Source: Brachynemurus nebulosus
Taxonomy: Eukaryota > Arthropoda > Insecta > Neuroptera > Myrmeleontidae
Assembly: GCA_035578155.1 (NCBI GenBank)
Contig: JAPWDM010000006.1
Coordinates: forward strand, 12,726,305-12,790,304
DNA length: 64,000 nt
Direction: 5' to 3'
Of this stretch, positions 26,221-37,998 are shown one piece after another; position 1 is the first letter of the stretch; each line of letters opens with the position of its first letter. The notes under the pieces were generated by a model. The model worked only from the letters and a program-made list of their open reading frames with translations. It had not been told where the DNA came from and did not search any database. Made by a program: the position numbers and the translations under genes.

Positions 26221-29200
26221 TTATGAATCAAATGATTTTAAAATTGTGAAATATGATGCTCCAGTTTGGACAACCTACAAAAAGAAACAAAAATAGAGAT
26301 TTACTACTAGGGATGTATAAAATATTAATACAGCCGATTCTTGTTATCAGTCCGCTCGTTATGAGTCCGCCGATTTATGTTTCTATTGTAATCACTCCCC
26401 CTCCATAACCGAAAAAAAATTCATTACGGTCTTTCGTTATAAAACCGGAACATTGGTGTTGATGTTTAATAGTGCAACTAATAAATCATCCTGTCAGAAT
26501 CTTTTTATTCACTAAAATAATTTTTTTTTTTAGGTCTAAAAATATTTTTAGACCTACCTATAAAAAAAATTAAAGGGTTTTGACTAAAAATATTATTTAC
26601 AATTTCTACAAAAGATTTAAAAAATTTTTTTAAAGAACATATGTGTTGACAGTATCGTTTAAAGTGTTTAAACTCGTATCACACAAACTAGAGAACGCAT
26701 TTAGAAAATATTAGTAAATGTATTTATTAAAAATAGGTAGATTTTGTGCCGGTTTTAACGAATGGTAATACTACACTAAACGTCCGGGCTATTTGATTAT
26801 TATTAATAAGTACACACTCACACGCTTGAAAAGTAGGGGAAGTGCGAGTTACGGCGGTCGACTACTAAACACAAGTGGGAGTACAGAAATTCTTAGAATT
26901 ATATTCTCCTACGGCTCCGTAAGCGGAATGATAACGAAAGTCGGCTGTAGCTAGGTTAATTATGTAAATACAAATAATTTCTTACAGCAGCAAATCGATC
27001 CAAATTAACAATGCCAATTTTACCGAGTGTTAGAAAGACAGGTTTTTGGGTGCGAGCTATAATAAATAGTAAACTTTTTTTTATTTTTTGACTACAGTAA
27101 TACCATTTACTGCTATAGCACGCTACGGCAAGTTCTTCAAACTGCAACAACACAAATTGAACTAAAAATATATCGATAAAAACCCCATTTTTGAAAATTT
27201 AAAATCTTTACTTACATCTGTCGTTAACTTATTTCCAATGTATGAATATTTAAATAATTGAACCAGACTGGATAACACGAAAGTAATTGAGAAATATCTT
27301 GAAATTAGAGAAGCTTTTTTCTGTAATTGAAATATTTTTATAGCTTAATTTTTGTTTGAAATATTGTATACAGTGAGATTTTGCTTACGTTAGCTATGTG
27401 AAACAGTGAAGTACATATGACTACAGTAGTCACGAAATATTGGATGAATAATTCGAAATTAAATATTGATTCAAATTTTACGGCTAGGCTACAAAATTTA
27501 AATATAATTTAAGTAATTGAAAGTTTTGACTTTATAGGAATCAAAAGCGAATCCAGCTCTAAAATTAGGAGGGGGGGGCTACATTTTTTCAGTGGCATCC
27601 ATCAAGGATTATTATGACTGCAGTATCTACGCTTGATTTAATAAAATTGAAAAAAATGGTTTAGAAAACCTATCATTTCATCATTTCATGTAAAACAGAG
27701 GTTTCCAAAATTAGTGCACTAAAAAAATTTTACCGCAAAAAGTGAACGTCAAATACAAATCAACGGAAATCTATCAAGAGAAATACATGCGGGAAAAATT
27801 TGCTTCGATTTCACTTCTGTTTTCCAACGGCAGTTGTCTGTCATTATCCGAAAAAAATCCGAAACTTATTTTCGGATACGGTTTCGGATATGTAATTATT
27901 TCGGATATCCGGTAGTTTCAGTTACGGTTACGGATATCAATAACATCCCTAGTTGTAAATGTCTAATTTCGGTAATTCGCTTCCATAATTTTACCACTGT
28001 ATCATTTTAATTATGTTTTTAAGGGGTTAGATTAGGTTAGGTTTTAATTATGGTCTGTAAGGGGTAAAGAATTTTTAGTGATTTGAATTAGGATGATTTG
28101 TTGAATTAGAATGGCAAAAAATTTCTACTATGAAACTGTGGAAATTCATTGTAGAAAAACAGTGATTTAACAGTGGTGTGCGTCGATGGATGGGATGTAT
28201 CCATATTTTCAAATTTTCTGACTAAATAAATACGAGTAAAACATAGAAAACAAAGTTAGTCGATTTTGTATCATTTTGTAGATAAAAAAGATTATGAAAA
28301 TCGAATACAAAGTTCAAAAATGTTTCATTTCATTCACTTTTACGGTATTATTTATTGTTTTTTGACACTTACTCTAAAAGAAGTTGATGATGACGTATAC
28401 ATTCACCCAAATGACTGTCCATGTGTTCATCTTCGATATTTAAATTGTCCACTTCATCTTCTTGAATTATTTCCACTATTTTATAACGTTCACAGTATTC
28501 AGCACATCTTTTTTCTGCTGCTTGATTTGTAATGGCTTTCAGTCGTCGCTAAAAGATGATGCATTATTTTTAAGCATTACACACATTTTAATGATTTTGG
28601 TATTTACCTGAATTATTTGGGCTTGCGTACAAAGATGTAGAACGTATATATCGTACACATTGTCAAAGGCGCCCACGTTAATTACACTGAGCAAAATTGT
28701 AATGCTCTCCATTACGTAAAATATTTCATAAAATGGCGTCTTGCGTTGATCTAAAATTATGGGAGTGTTTTACACAAAAAAAGAAAATAGCTCCAAAGAG
28801 GTCAGTACTGAAAATTTACCAATATTGAGAAAACCGGGTATGTAAAGATCAAATGGTAATCGTCGTCGAAATTCTGGGTGTTTTTCGCGATTTATAAAAA
28901 TGTTTTCAAGCATTGGCGTGATTACAAATGACAATGCTGTTTCATAAACCATGCCCATAAAGAGGAAAAATAAGGATCGGGTTTTATTTGAGGTATTTTT
29001 AATCAATTTTGATTCATCCGCATCGCCCGACCAGAAATCGTGTTTCATTGTTTTTAATATATAGGTGTGTAATTTTCTACATCTCTATGAAAAAAAGAAA
29101 AATAATAATATTGTGTAGGGTGCGTTGTTTAACAGTTGTAATGCATTAATAAATAACCCTGTCGCAGCACCTGCATAACATAGTGAATTTCCAAAGATTC

Positions 29201-30110
29201 CAAAAATTTCCAAGAGAATCAGTCATTACGAATTTTGACAGAAACATGGATATTATAAACCGTATAAACGAATAAAAAATTCAAATTTCTGCCAAGTTCA
29301 TATTTTAAATTTAATTGTTATAAATTATTGATTTATTTACATATTAAATTTATCAACATATTATTTAATATTTGTATGCAATCTAAATGTAATATTATTT
29401 TATAAATTTTTATTGAAAAATTTAATCTTCTTTTTAAAATAATTGAAAATCATAATTACCTAGGATATTTTTGTTATTTATATGTCAAAATGTTTCCTTG
29501 AGTCAATAAAAAATGTAAATTAGAATGTTGAATATTTTTTTTAACTTAATAATAAAAAAGAAATTTAAACGAATGTTATGTTTTCAGCAAATTTTAGTGA
29601 TATTTAAGATACCTACATAAAATCAATTAAATTAGAAAACATTTACTAACGCCTTATGTCTTGCGTCTAACTCTGACGAGATTTATTGTGGGAAGGCCCA
29701 CATAATTAATTTCCAGCGGTTCCAGTATCCAGCGGTTTTTTAAAAAAATAACTTGAGACAAATATAAATATGGATTTTGTGTGATTGGGTGAGACAAATG
29801 TATATCGCCGATTGCCTTGCTTAAAAAAATTTTGTAGATTTGTAAAAAAAAAACTGCTTACCATAAAATTACTCATTTTATAAAATGCTAGTACAAAAGC
29901 TAGCGTAGGTACCATTTTCGAAACAAATTCACTCAAGTCATTTCGATAATAGTAAACGTTATATAAACTTACAAGTGTGACCATAGCTGTCTCAAGCATT
30001 ACTAGGATCATATAATATATATTATATTCACCATTTGCATCCGGCCAAAAGCCTTCGAATTTTAATAAAGTTCTGACCAGTTTTACTGAATGTTCAAAAT
30101 CGGCTTCCAT
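26221..30110 (-). CDS. Odorant receptor (7tm_6), gene A
   Basis: Seven exons on the minus strand: 29862-30110, 28820-29084, 28608-28750, 28373-28548, 27216-27320, 26986-27141 and 26221-26274. They give about 382 residues, the usual length for insect odorant receptors. The product starts MEADFEHSVKLVRT. It has the family signatures QRKTPFYEIFYVMES, FDNVYDIYVLHLCTQ, IRHHQLLL, SSKWYYCSQKIKKSLL with ARTQKPVFLT, and the typical short last exon VVQTGASYFTILKSFDS. It would form a ligand-gated cation channel with the co-receptor Orco in olfactory neurons; the ligand is unknown. All junctions are canonical and in frame except exon 4/5, which is one base short for GT-AG splicing. Gene B has the same feature. 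A second, broken exon 1 lies just upstream. Confidence 0.87.
27720..27951. mobile_element. Truncated hAT-type MITE (same family as 60280-60698)
   Basis: Ends GATATCAATAACATCCCTA and contains CGGATATCCGGTAGTTTC and TTTCGGATACGG, the reverse complement of the left half of the element at 60280. It lies in intron 4 of receptor gene A. Confidence 0.75.
29152..29196 (+). mobile_element. Family H head fragment in receptor gene A intron 1
   Basis: AACCCTGTCGCAGCACCTGC then ATAACATAGTGAATTTCC. The remainder of the element is absent; gene B carries a longer copy (42539-43690) at the comparable place. Confidence 0.7.
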
Positions 30111-30914
30111 TTTTTTGTTCTTATGAGAATATAAAAACTTTTACTTACTTTCGTCAAAATATTTGTTTTACTAACGCGTTATGTGAAAAAGACTTGGATT
30201 TCTATATTTATTCAGTTGATTAATTATTCATAAATGCATTTTTTAAAAATAATGAAGAAAAGCAAAAGAATTAATATTACAAGAAGAAAATGCATTTAAA
30301 AAGTCATCAATAATAAATTTTCATATAACTGGGCTGAATATGCAAAGTGGCAGTGTAAATGTAAAATGCATGAGTTTTTATATATGGCACGAAGTTAATT
30401 TTTATAGTACCTATATTATTCAATGAACTGGTAATTCATCTGAGTGAGTAACAGCCATAGCAAACGAGTAGAATACTATACTTTTTCTACGACTTTTTCG
30501 CTTTTTGATTTAAATAAAATTGAATATAAATTTTAAATTAAAAGAATAAAATTTTTAATCTACCTCTTAATTTCATTAAATGTTGGTATATGTATCTATG
30601 GAAATGATTAAAATAAATAATAAATTGCTTTGTTTATTTACACGTTACTACGCAACATATATGAATTTAAAAATCGAGTGATATAATGAAGCCCATTGAA
30701 TAATGGTTAATACGGTGATTTCATTGGTTGAAAGGTATTGAGTAATGATCATTCCTCCACATCTTTGAATAATGCCTAACTTTCTCAACAATTAACATTA
30801 GTCCCAGAATTACCACGAAAAAAATCAAATTATCGTCGAAATGTTTTTAGGCCGTACAAATTCCACTACCTACTTTAAGTGGATGGGTAGTTTTGTCAAA
30901 AAAAAATTGCTTAC

Positions 30915-31166
30915 CATGAAATTAATCATTTTATACAATGCCAGTACAAAAGCCAGCGTTGGTACAATGTTCAAAACAAATTCACTCAAGTCATTTCGAT
31001 AATAGTAAACGTTATATAATTTTACCGTGAGACCATAGCTGTCTCAAGCATCACTACGATCATATAATATAAATAAATTATATTCACCATTTTCATCCGG
31101 CCAAAAGCCTTCGAATTTTAATAAAGTTCTGACCAGTTTTACTGGATGTTCAAAATCGGCTTCCAT
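30915..31166 (-). pseudogene. Broken extra copy of odorant receptor exon 1
   Basis: Starts MEADFEHPVKLVRTLLKFEG and keeps the donor GTAAGC after the terminal Met codon, but a 4-bp insertion after GGTGAATATAAT shifts the frame to a stop; a later 1-bp loss restores frame. Length is 252 bp against 249 in the intact copies. The flanks and the encoded C-terminal half resemble gene B exon 1 more than gene A exon 1. Confidence 0.88.
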
Positions 31167-31699
31167 TTTTTTTTCTTTTGAGAATATAAAAACTTTTATA
31201 CTTACTTTCGTCAAAATATTTGCTTTACTAACGTGTTATGTGAAAAAGACTTGGATTTATATATCTATGCAGTTGTTTAATTATTCATAAACGCATCTTT
31301 TTTAATATAATTAAGAAAATTAAAAGAATTAATTATAAGAAGAACAATGCAATTAAAAAGTCATCAATAATAAATTTTCATATAACTGGGCTGAATACGC
31401 AAAGTGGCAGGGTAAATGTAAAATGTATTAATTTTTATGTATGGCACGAAGTTAATTTTTATAGTATATTATTTAATGAGCTGCTAATGATAGCCACTAC
31501 AGGAAATTGCGACACGAGCCGAGTTTACGAGGCGAGTGTCGTAATTCATCTGAGTGAGTAATAGCCATAGCAAGCGAGTAGAATACTATACTTTTTCTAC
31601 GACTTTTCCGCTTTTTGATTTAAATAAAATTGAATATAAATTTTAAATTAAAAGAATAAAATTTTTAATCTATCTCTAATTTCATTAAATGTTTGTATA

Positions 31700-32561
31700 T
31701 GTATCTACAACATATATGAAATTTTAAAAAAATTTTAAAATTTTTTTTCTGTTTCGATAGTTCATACCTTTAAAAATAACATACTTAAATTTCAAGTGCA
31801 TATCTCAAATAGTTTTTGAGTTACAGCGATCTGAAGAGCGGATTCTGATTTTCATTGTTTTTTTTGAGGTATAGAGAAATGTATAAAGGTTGATAGTTTG
31901 GGAGTTTCTGGACGTAGCTGCCAGTCACATGTTGTAGAGTAGCTAGACCCTGGCACATTTAAACGACTCATCTAGTTTTACTATGACCATTATAGTGCGT
32001 ACATCGTAAATAATTTTAGTAAAAATTCTCGGTGATTAAACTTAAAAGGTAAGGTAAAGAAAAACTACATTTTTCAAATTTGCTGCAGTTATAACTCGAA
32101 GACAAATCATCCGATCGATTTGATTCTTATTGCAGCTCCTTTTATATATGTTTCTTCGTGCCATGAACCTTCAGTTTTTCGATCGAATAAAAAATGCAAT
32201 TTTTGCGCAAAATTTGAACCTTTTTTTTGAAAACTCCGCTATTTTGTTAAATATCAAATTTCGATTGAGGTTCCTTGAGGCACGGGCAATACCTTCTAGT
32301 TTAATAGGCTTTTTGGTTTTTCTGTTTTCAGGCACTGTGAAGGTCGTGATCACTGCAGCAGTGGGGGACTTTTTTTTGGAGCCTTGGGAGATCGTGAATA
32401 ACTCACTGAATTTTCAATTTTTTAGTCCAAAAATTTTATCATGAATTTATTATATATCAACGAATATATCCTTAAAATATTAAAACATTCCATACAGTAG
32501 TTTTCTTTAAAAAGATTCCCAAAAATCACCTTTTTTTCATGTGGTCACACTAGTGGTCCCC
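31700..32561. mobile_element. TTAA-target element, locus 1 copy, left end lost
   Basis: Homologous to 46126-47013. The right terminus GGTCACACTAGTGGTCCCC remains next to GTTAA, but the left terminus is replaced by AT-rich sequence (near 31712). The short frames inside are shadows. Confidence 0.8.
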
Positions 32562-33089
32562 GTTAAAAATTGGATGATAAAATATTATTCACAAAACAAT
32601 CGCAAGCCCATTGAATAATTTGGTTAATATGGTGATTTTATTGGTCGAAAGGTATTGAGTAATGATCATTCATCCACATTTTTGAATAATGCCTAACTTT
32701 CTCAACAATTAACGGATAGTAATGACTAATGAGTACGTTCTTCAACTGGAGTAGAAAAAATATATTGTTCTATGGGAATCAAATATTTTCCCGAGGCCAA
32801 AGATAGTCTATATCTTTTTAGTCCGTTCTGTCAACATAAGGAACACAAAATGTTTCACATAAGAATTATATTCAAAGTTACAGAATTGCTTTTTGACGTA
32901 GGTATATTTTTCTAATGCTTAAAAAGTGACGATATTTAATGGTGGACCAAGTGGTCGGAAAACGACATTTCATATTACACGACTTAATGTTATTTCTATT
33001 AATGACGGAAATGATTTCGGGCTACAGAAATTCTATTCAAAATTAGATAATTGCTTGTAAACATTTCTCTAATGCTTAAAAAAGTTTTG

Positions 33090-33306
33090 ACAGGGACGGG
33101 TTGACCCACTTTGGGACCCTAGACATTTCCTTCTTACCGGCCCCAGCTCTCCTCCACAAGGTATAGAGCACACAAAAGATATAAAACAGTAAATAAAAGG
33201 AAACTAAATAACGTGAAAAACAAATCACTAATTATGTTGATTCAAATATTCATAACAGACAGTTTGATCGGGCCCTAGCCATTTGTTTATGCGATGATCC
33301 GGCCCT
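33090..33306. mobile_element. hAT-like MITE (CAGGGACGGG family), locus 1 copy
   Basis: Ends CAGGGACGGGTTGACCC and GATGATCCGGCCCTG. Present at the same place in locus 2 (47534-47760), so it was inserted before the duplication. A truncated relative lies at about 43822-43895. Confidence 0.75.
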
Positions 33307-33586
33307 GCGTCTCCTTAAGGCTAAACATCCTGTATACCGGCACAAAAACGTTTTCTACATAATTTTCTTTTAAAAAAATAATTATACATATATGTATTTG
33401 TACTAATGAAAGGTAATTTATTTAAATGGAATGGAAGAAGATTAATTAAAAGGCTATTTATTTATCAAAAGATTTTTAAAAACCTTTCAATTAAAGAAAC
33501 TAACAAAATCAATAACAATTATTTAAAAATTGCATGAAACGTTTCTTACCTTTCTTATTACTCCTCCTCTCACTTATGTTACCTAT

Positions 33587-34387
33587 GCGGACCATACACG
33601 GTTCAACTTGTACAACTTGCTTGAGTTGTACAACATGTTGAATCGTGTGTGGGGCAGCTGGTCAACAATTTTGATGGTTGCATAAACGGTTGAAGTAAAA
33701 TCAAAATATTTTGATTATACGTGGGCGGAGCAAATGGTCTATGAACATGTTGTACTGTGTGTGGGGTAGTTGAACAACAAAACCAGTACATATATGATGT
33801 AAAGGATCAACAAAATATTTACAGCGATAACAATTGGAAAGTTTAAATATTTGATTTTGTTTATTATTTCCAATAGCTTGCGGTTATTATGGGCTTGTTG
33901 TGATACCGCACTTGAAAATTTTAAATCTTCAAAAGAATTTCCCTTTGCAAGAAACCTTAATGTAATTCCCAAGCGTGTTTTCGCAGAAATTGCATCACGC
34001 ATAAATGTATCTTCTTTTCTTATTAAAGGTGTTATTTTTACTAAAATATCATTAAAAATTTCTTCGTTCATTCGCATATAATTATTATAATCGTCTGGTT
34101 CACATTCACTAATTTTTTTTAATAGTTTTTCATTAGAAAATTTTTTTCCCAATCACTCTTTGCTCCATTTTCTTTTTTTTCGTTTACTCACGCTTTCTTC
34201 ACTAATTTCGACAATTACTGCTAAGGTAAGAATTTTATCCATAATTATAACGAAGCTCTCTTTTTCAAAAATTGTGAATAACTGAAGTTTGACAACAAGT
34301 TGAATGAATAGTTTAATAGTGTATGGCAAACAGTTCAACTTGTAGTACAACTAGGTAGTACAACAAGTTGAACCGTGTATGGGCCGC
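33587..34387 (-). mobile_element. PIF/Harbinger-type transposon remnant
   Basis: TIRs are GCGGACCATACACGGTTCAA at the left and TTGAACCGTGTATGGGCCGC at the right. It is 801 bp, absent from the matching place in locus 2, and encloses the N-terminal part of a Harbinger transposase. Target duplication is imperfect (CTA against TTA if the terminal T/A pair is excluded). Confidence 0.82.
33739..34242 (-). pseudogene. Harbinger transposase-derived nuclease, N-terminal part, nonsense-interrupted
   Basis: Reading starts at MDKILTLAVIVEISEE and continues KRKKRKWSKE, then a TGA at 34153-34155 where HARBI1-like proteins usually have Trp, then an open frame LGKKFSNEKLLKKIS...YMRMNEEIFNDILVKI. The TLRFLAKGNSFEDLKF segment is characteristic of the family. 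The nuclease (DDE) half is absent. It is a dead transposase inside the 33587-34387 element. Confidence 0.85.
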
Positions 34388-35476
34388 ATTACGTTACTTA
34401 CACAAGAAGCATCGGAATATGCGCAATATAAATGCTTCGATGATTAAAGCAGACCCTACACGATCAGCATAATATTTTGGTATTTTATTGTCAATATTAC
34501 TTATATTGACAGTTATGGATACTGATGGTAAGTTTTAACTGTTTTAATGTTAGCTTGTGATTTGTGATTGATGTTGGAAATGAAATAATTTTTTAGATCA
34601 GGAAAACAATTTCTTATCCTATTTATTTATATTATGTTTTTCAACATTATACATACAATATATTATATTTCTTTTTTATATGTATTTCATATATGTATAA
34701 TTTACGTTTAACTTTTTGGCGAACAATTTAATTTTTATTTATTTATTATTTAGAAATATTTCTATATTTTATAAACATTGTTTTTTTAAATTAATAATTT
34801 ATTTGATTAATTAAATAATGTTATTTATTCAAATATGTATTTGTCTGAATGAAAGAAATAGTTTAGTTTAAAATTACCTATTTATTTTATAGTGTCTTTT
34901 CAGTGTGTTACGTCAGTAAGTAAAATCAATTGCCTTAAATGAAATAAATATTATAACATATTTAATTTTTATTTCTTATCAAAACTATTATATTACATTG
35001 CTCTATAAACAACAATATGTACTTTTGAAATGTCGGTAGGTACGATACAAAAAATCATTATAATATTTTATGCAAAACTGAATTTTAAATTTTGTTCAGC
35101 TGTAATAATTAATTGTTAATATTATGTCAAGTTCAAAAATTTTGAATCACGGTTGGTACTCCCTAATAGTAGACCCTCGTTTTACATGGGATTTTTTTTT
35201 CCGAATTGAAAAAAAAAAATGATGAAAACCAGATGAAATTAATACTGTAGGTATATTTTAAACTACTGTATAATGTTTTAGCATTATGCGACAAAGTAAA
35301 AATAATGTATGTTGTGTATTTTTTTAGGGTTCCGAAGACATTTCGGATACTTTAATGTTTTCATTCTGGCCGTAGTCAATTTCTCAATTCCTCAATGTAA
35401 CTGTTGTGTGGGTGTACTGCGGGGTGATTTGAAAAAAATTTTTTTTTTTTTTTTTAAATTTTATGAACATTTATTA

Positions 35477-37069
35477 ATTCACTGAAAATTATTAGCTCTT
35501 GAGCTATATTGTCATAATAACCAGTTACTAATCAACACAGAAAAATCTAAAATTATGGTCTTTCAACGAGCAGGACGGCTGCCCTCGACTCTCTCGTTCG
35601 AGATTAACTCGCATAAATTAGAAATTGTAAATAAATTCGAATATCTGGGTATCATATTCAACAGTTCGGGACGTTTTCTAAATGCTAGCTACCACATGGT
35701 TGCAAAAGCTAATTCAGCAATAGCGAATACGAAAGAAATAATGTTGAAAACCAAAATGCAATCTCATAACGCAAGAATGTGTCTTTATCAATCCGTTATT
35801 TTAAGCACATTATTATACTCATCTGAAATATGGGCCTTAGGTTACCCAGATATTGTAGAAAAACCTCAAGTTAAATTTTTTAAAACTTTGTACTATTTAA
35901 ACCACTCAACTCCAGGGTATATAATTAGGCGTGAATTTAATTGTAATAAAATTATTACCAGTGTCGTTAAAAGGTCATTAAAGTGGTTATGTAAACTACT
36001 AAGTATGGATAGTAACCGAATTCCGCGTATTTGCTTTAACAGATTATTTAACCTGAGTAATTCAAACCTTAATAATATTAAATATAACTGGGTTTCCCAG
36101 CTCAAAGTGTACTTCTCCTTGACAAACAACGATCATTTATGGTCAAATCTATCATCAGATACTCTCAAAGAACACCTGAATAATTTTATTGCTGATCTTA
36201 ATTATTATTATATCACGCAAGACCAAGAATCAATCTCTAACTCAACCTACGCAACGCTTTACAACCGCTTAGAGCACGCCACCTTGCTCGACTACTGTGT
36301 ACCATTAAGAAAACTTAGAGTTATGTTCCAACTGCGCACTGTAAATAATCGAGCGATGTCGTTCTATATCAATGGAAACAGTTATATTATTGACCCAAAT
36401 ATGAGCTGTACTATTTGCAATCTCTACGAAAACGAAACTTTATACCATATTTTAATAAGATGTCCCATGTATGAACATTTAAGAAATTGGTACTTACACA
36501 AATACACATTGAGCCCAATTGATGGGGATAACTTCTGTGAAATTCTGCTTAATATAGCCAATACAGCCCAACTTAATGACGTTTTTTATTTCATGGAATG
36601 TGCCTTAAAAATACGATCATTCATTATTAATGAATGAAGTAGCAGCCTCCCTTTATTTCAATGCTAGCATCCACCAACTTACGCTTGTATCTCGTTTTTA
36701 CTTCATTTGCAGCTCAACTATTCATTGCTCTTTCTAATTTTGAAATATTTGAAAATTTTTACATTGTAAGGTGTCTCGACTCTCTCCGCCCTTTTCTGAG
36801 GAGGGGGGAGTCGGGACTCCAAACCCGAATCAAATTTGTACATTTTTCTGTTTAATTAATCTCTCTATTGTGGTTTAAGGCTTCCTTGTATTATCTGCAT
36901 TTTACAATATTTATTTATTTATTTATTTATTTTTTTTTTATTTTTATATTTTTTATATACATTATTACATTTGTTTATAATAACAATTTGTCAACCATTG
37001 TAATAAGCCACTTGGCTTAAAATACAATAAATTATATATTCTATTCTATTCTATTCACTGAAAATTATT
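35477..37069 (+). mobile_element. 5'-truncated LINE (non-LTR retrotransposon) insertion with target duplications
   Basis: The element body is 35494-37052. It is flanked by the exact 17-bp duplication ATTCACTGAAAATTATT at 35477-35493 and 37053-37069. The partner locus has a single copy of the site (near 49897). The 5' end is cut inside the reverse transcriptase region and the 3' end is a short (TATTC)n tail, both normal for target-primed reverse transcription. Confidence 0.93.
35495..36637 (+). CDS. LINE reverse transcriptase, C-terminal portion (truncated ORF2)
   Basis: The frame is open from 35495 to TGA at 36635-36637 (380 codons). It begins in the conserved end of the reverse transcriptase domain (NNQLLINTEKSKIMVF), runs through the thumb-like region (FEYLGIIFNSSG) and ends with a Cys/His finger, C-x2-C-x9-H-x4-C (CTIC...HILIRC). 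The palm catalytic motif (YADD type) is upstream of the truncation and missing, so it cannot retrotranspose. No internal stops remain, so the insertion is probably young. Clade not determined; no start codon of its own is implied. Confidence 0.85.
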   Translation, partial: ALELYCHNNQLLINTEKSKIMVFQRAGRLPSTLSFEINSHKLEIVNKFEYLGIIFNSSGRFLNASYHMVAKANSAIANTKEIMLKTKMQSHNARMCLYQSVILSTLLYSSEIWALGYPDIVEKPQVKFFKTLYYLNHSTPGYIIRREFNCNKIITSVVKRSLKWLCKLLSMDSNRIPRICFNRLFNLSNSNLNNIKYNWVSQLKVYFSLTNNDHLWSNLSSDTLKEHLNNFIADLNYYYITQDQESISNSTYATLYNRLEHATLLDYCVPLRKLRVMFQLRTVNNRAMSFYINGNSYIIDPNMSCTICNLYENETLYHILIRCPMYEHLRNWYLHKYTLSPIDGDNFCEILLNIANTAQLNDVFYFMECALKIRSFIINE

Positions 37070-37317
37070 TACGTTTTTTGGTTATATTATGTATTTTATT
37101 TTACTCTGTCACACAATATTCACAATACGCATTAAGTTTGTATAATTTTGTTATAGTATTTCAGAATTAACTTTTGTCACGTCGATTTAAGCAGATAGAA
37201 AAATTTAAAAATCATTTCGCAAATCAGGAAAAAAGATTTGTTACAGTCACCAATTTATATAATTTACTTTATTATACTAAAAATTAAGAGCTAGGTTTTC
37301 ACAATTGCAATACGTTT

Positions 37318-37530
37318 GAGTAGAAGAGCTATGACAGTACGGCGGCACACTACGTCGTCAAAATTATGGGGACACCATGGCTCAAGGTGCACCCACATTT
37401 TTGACACGGTAGTGTACTATAGCATTAAGTATAGTACGACGTCAAAAGTGTGGGCACACCTTGGGTCAAGGTATTCCCATAGTTTTGACGATGTAGTGTA
37501 CCGCCGTACTGTCATAGCTCTTCTACTCGT
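37318..37530. repeat. Foldback element at the junction of the two receptor loci
   Basis: GAGTAGAAGAGCTATGACAG (37318) is mirrored at 37509-37528, and pairing continues inward through TACGGCGG and TCGTCAAAA with few mismatches over about 100 bp per arm. It occupies the unique spacer 37286-37767 between the duplicated blocks. Confidence 0.88.
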
Positions 37531-37998
37531 TTGGAATACCCATAACTTGTTCCACTTAAGCTTTCAATAATTTCGTTGTTTTTCGACCACGACCTACCGT
37601 TACTTACGATCAAAGTTTAGACTAAAGGAAAATATGAAGAAGTGCTGACATAAGAAATTCTCCTGTTACGTAGGTGCGGGATTGTTTAAATGTGATTTGT
37701 GTTAAGTTCGAACCTTTTTAATAAGTGCGCCATCTTACCGACCTCAATGCGCACTCTTACACGACCGGTGAAAAACCAGAGAAAAGCCATGAAAAAATAT
37801 TTAACGCACGTTAAATGAATTATAGCGTTAAATTTTTGGATTAAAGAAGCCCTCTGGTACATAACGGTTCAAGTTTCGTTAGGTTTCTTCTTATATATTG
37901 CAATGAAGTGCTTGGTGCTTTAATTTTATATTAACCAGAATTTATGGAAACTTCAGTGATATAGTTTTCAGTTTTCAATTCTTTAAAAAAAAATTAAT

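Larger units (their letters stand above)
25975..37285. repeat. Segmental duplication, locus 1 (partner 37768-50140)
   Basis: Sequence from AAAAACCAGAGAAAAGCCAT (about 25980) corresponds to 37772 onward, and colinear similarity runs through all receptor exons, introns and 5' flank to ATTAAGAGCTA at 37285 (50140 in the partner). Locus 1 differs by an extra exon 1 plus flank (junction near 30794), a Harbinger element and a LINE. Locus 2 differs by a TIR element, a family H element and the 48003-48690 insertion. Confidence 0.85.

Noticed and set aside
32130..32444. 104-codon plus-strand frame and its counterpart near 46633
   Set aside because: They lie inside the TTAA-target element, are not conserved in frame between copies, and show no family features.
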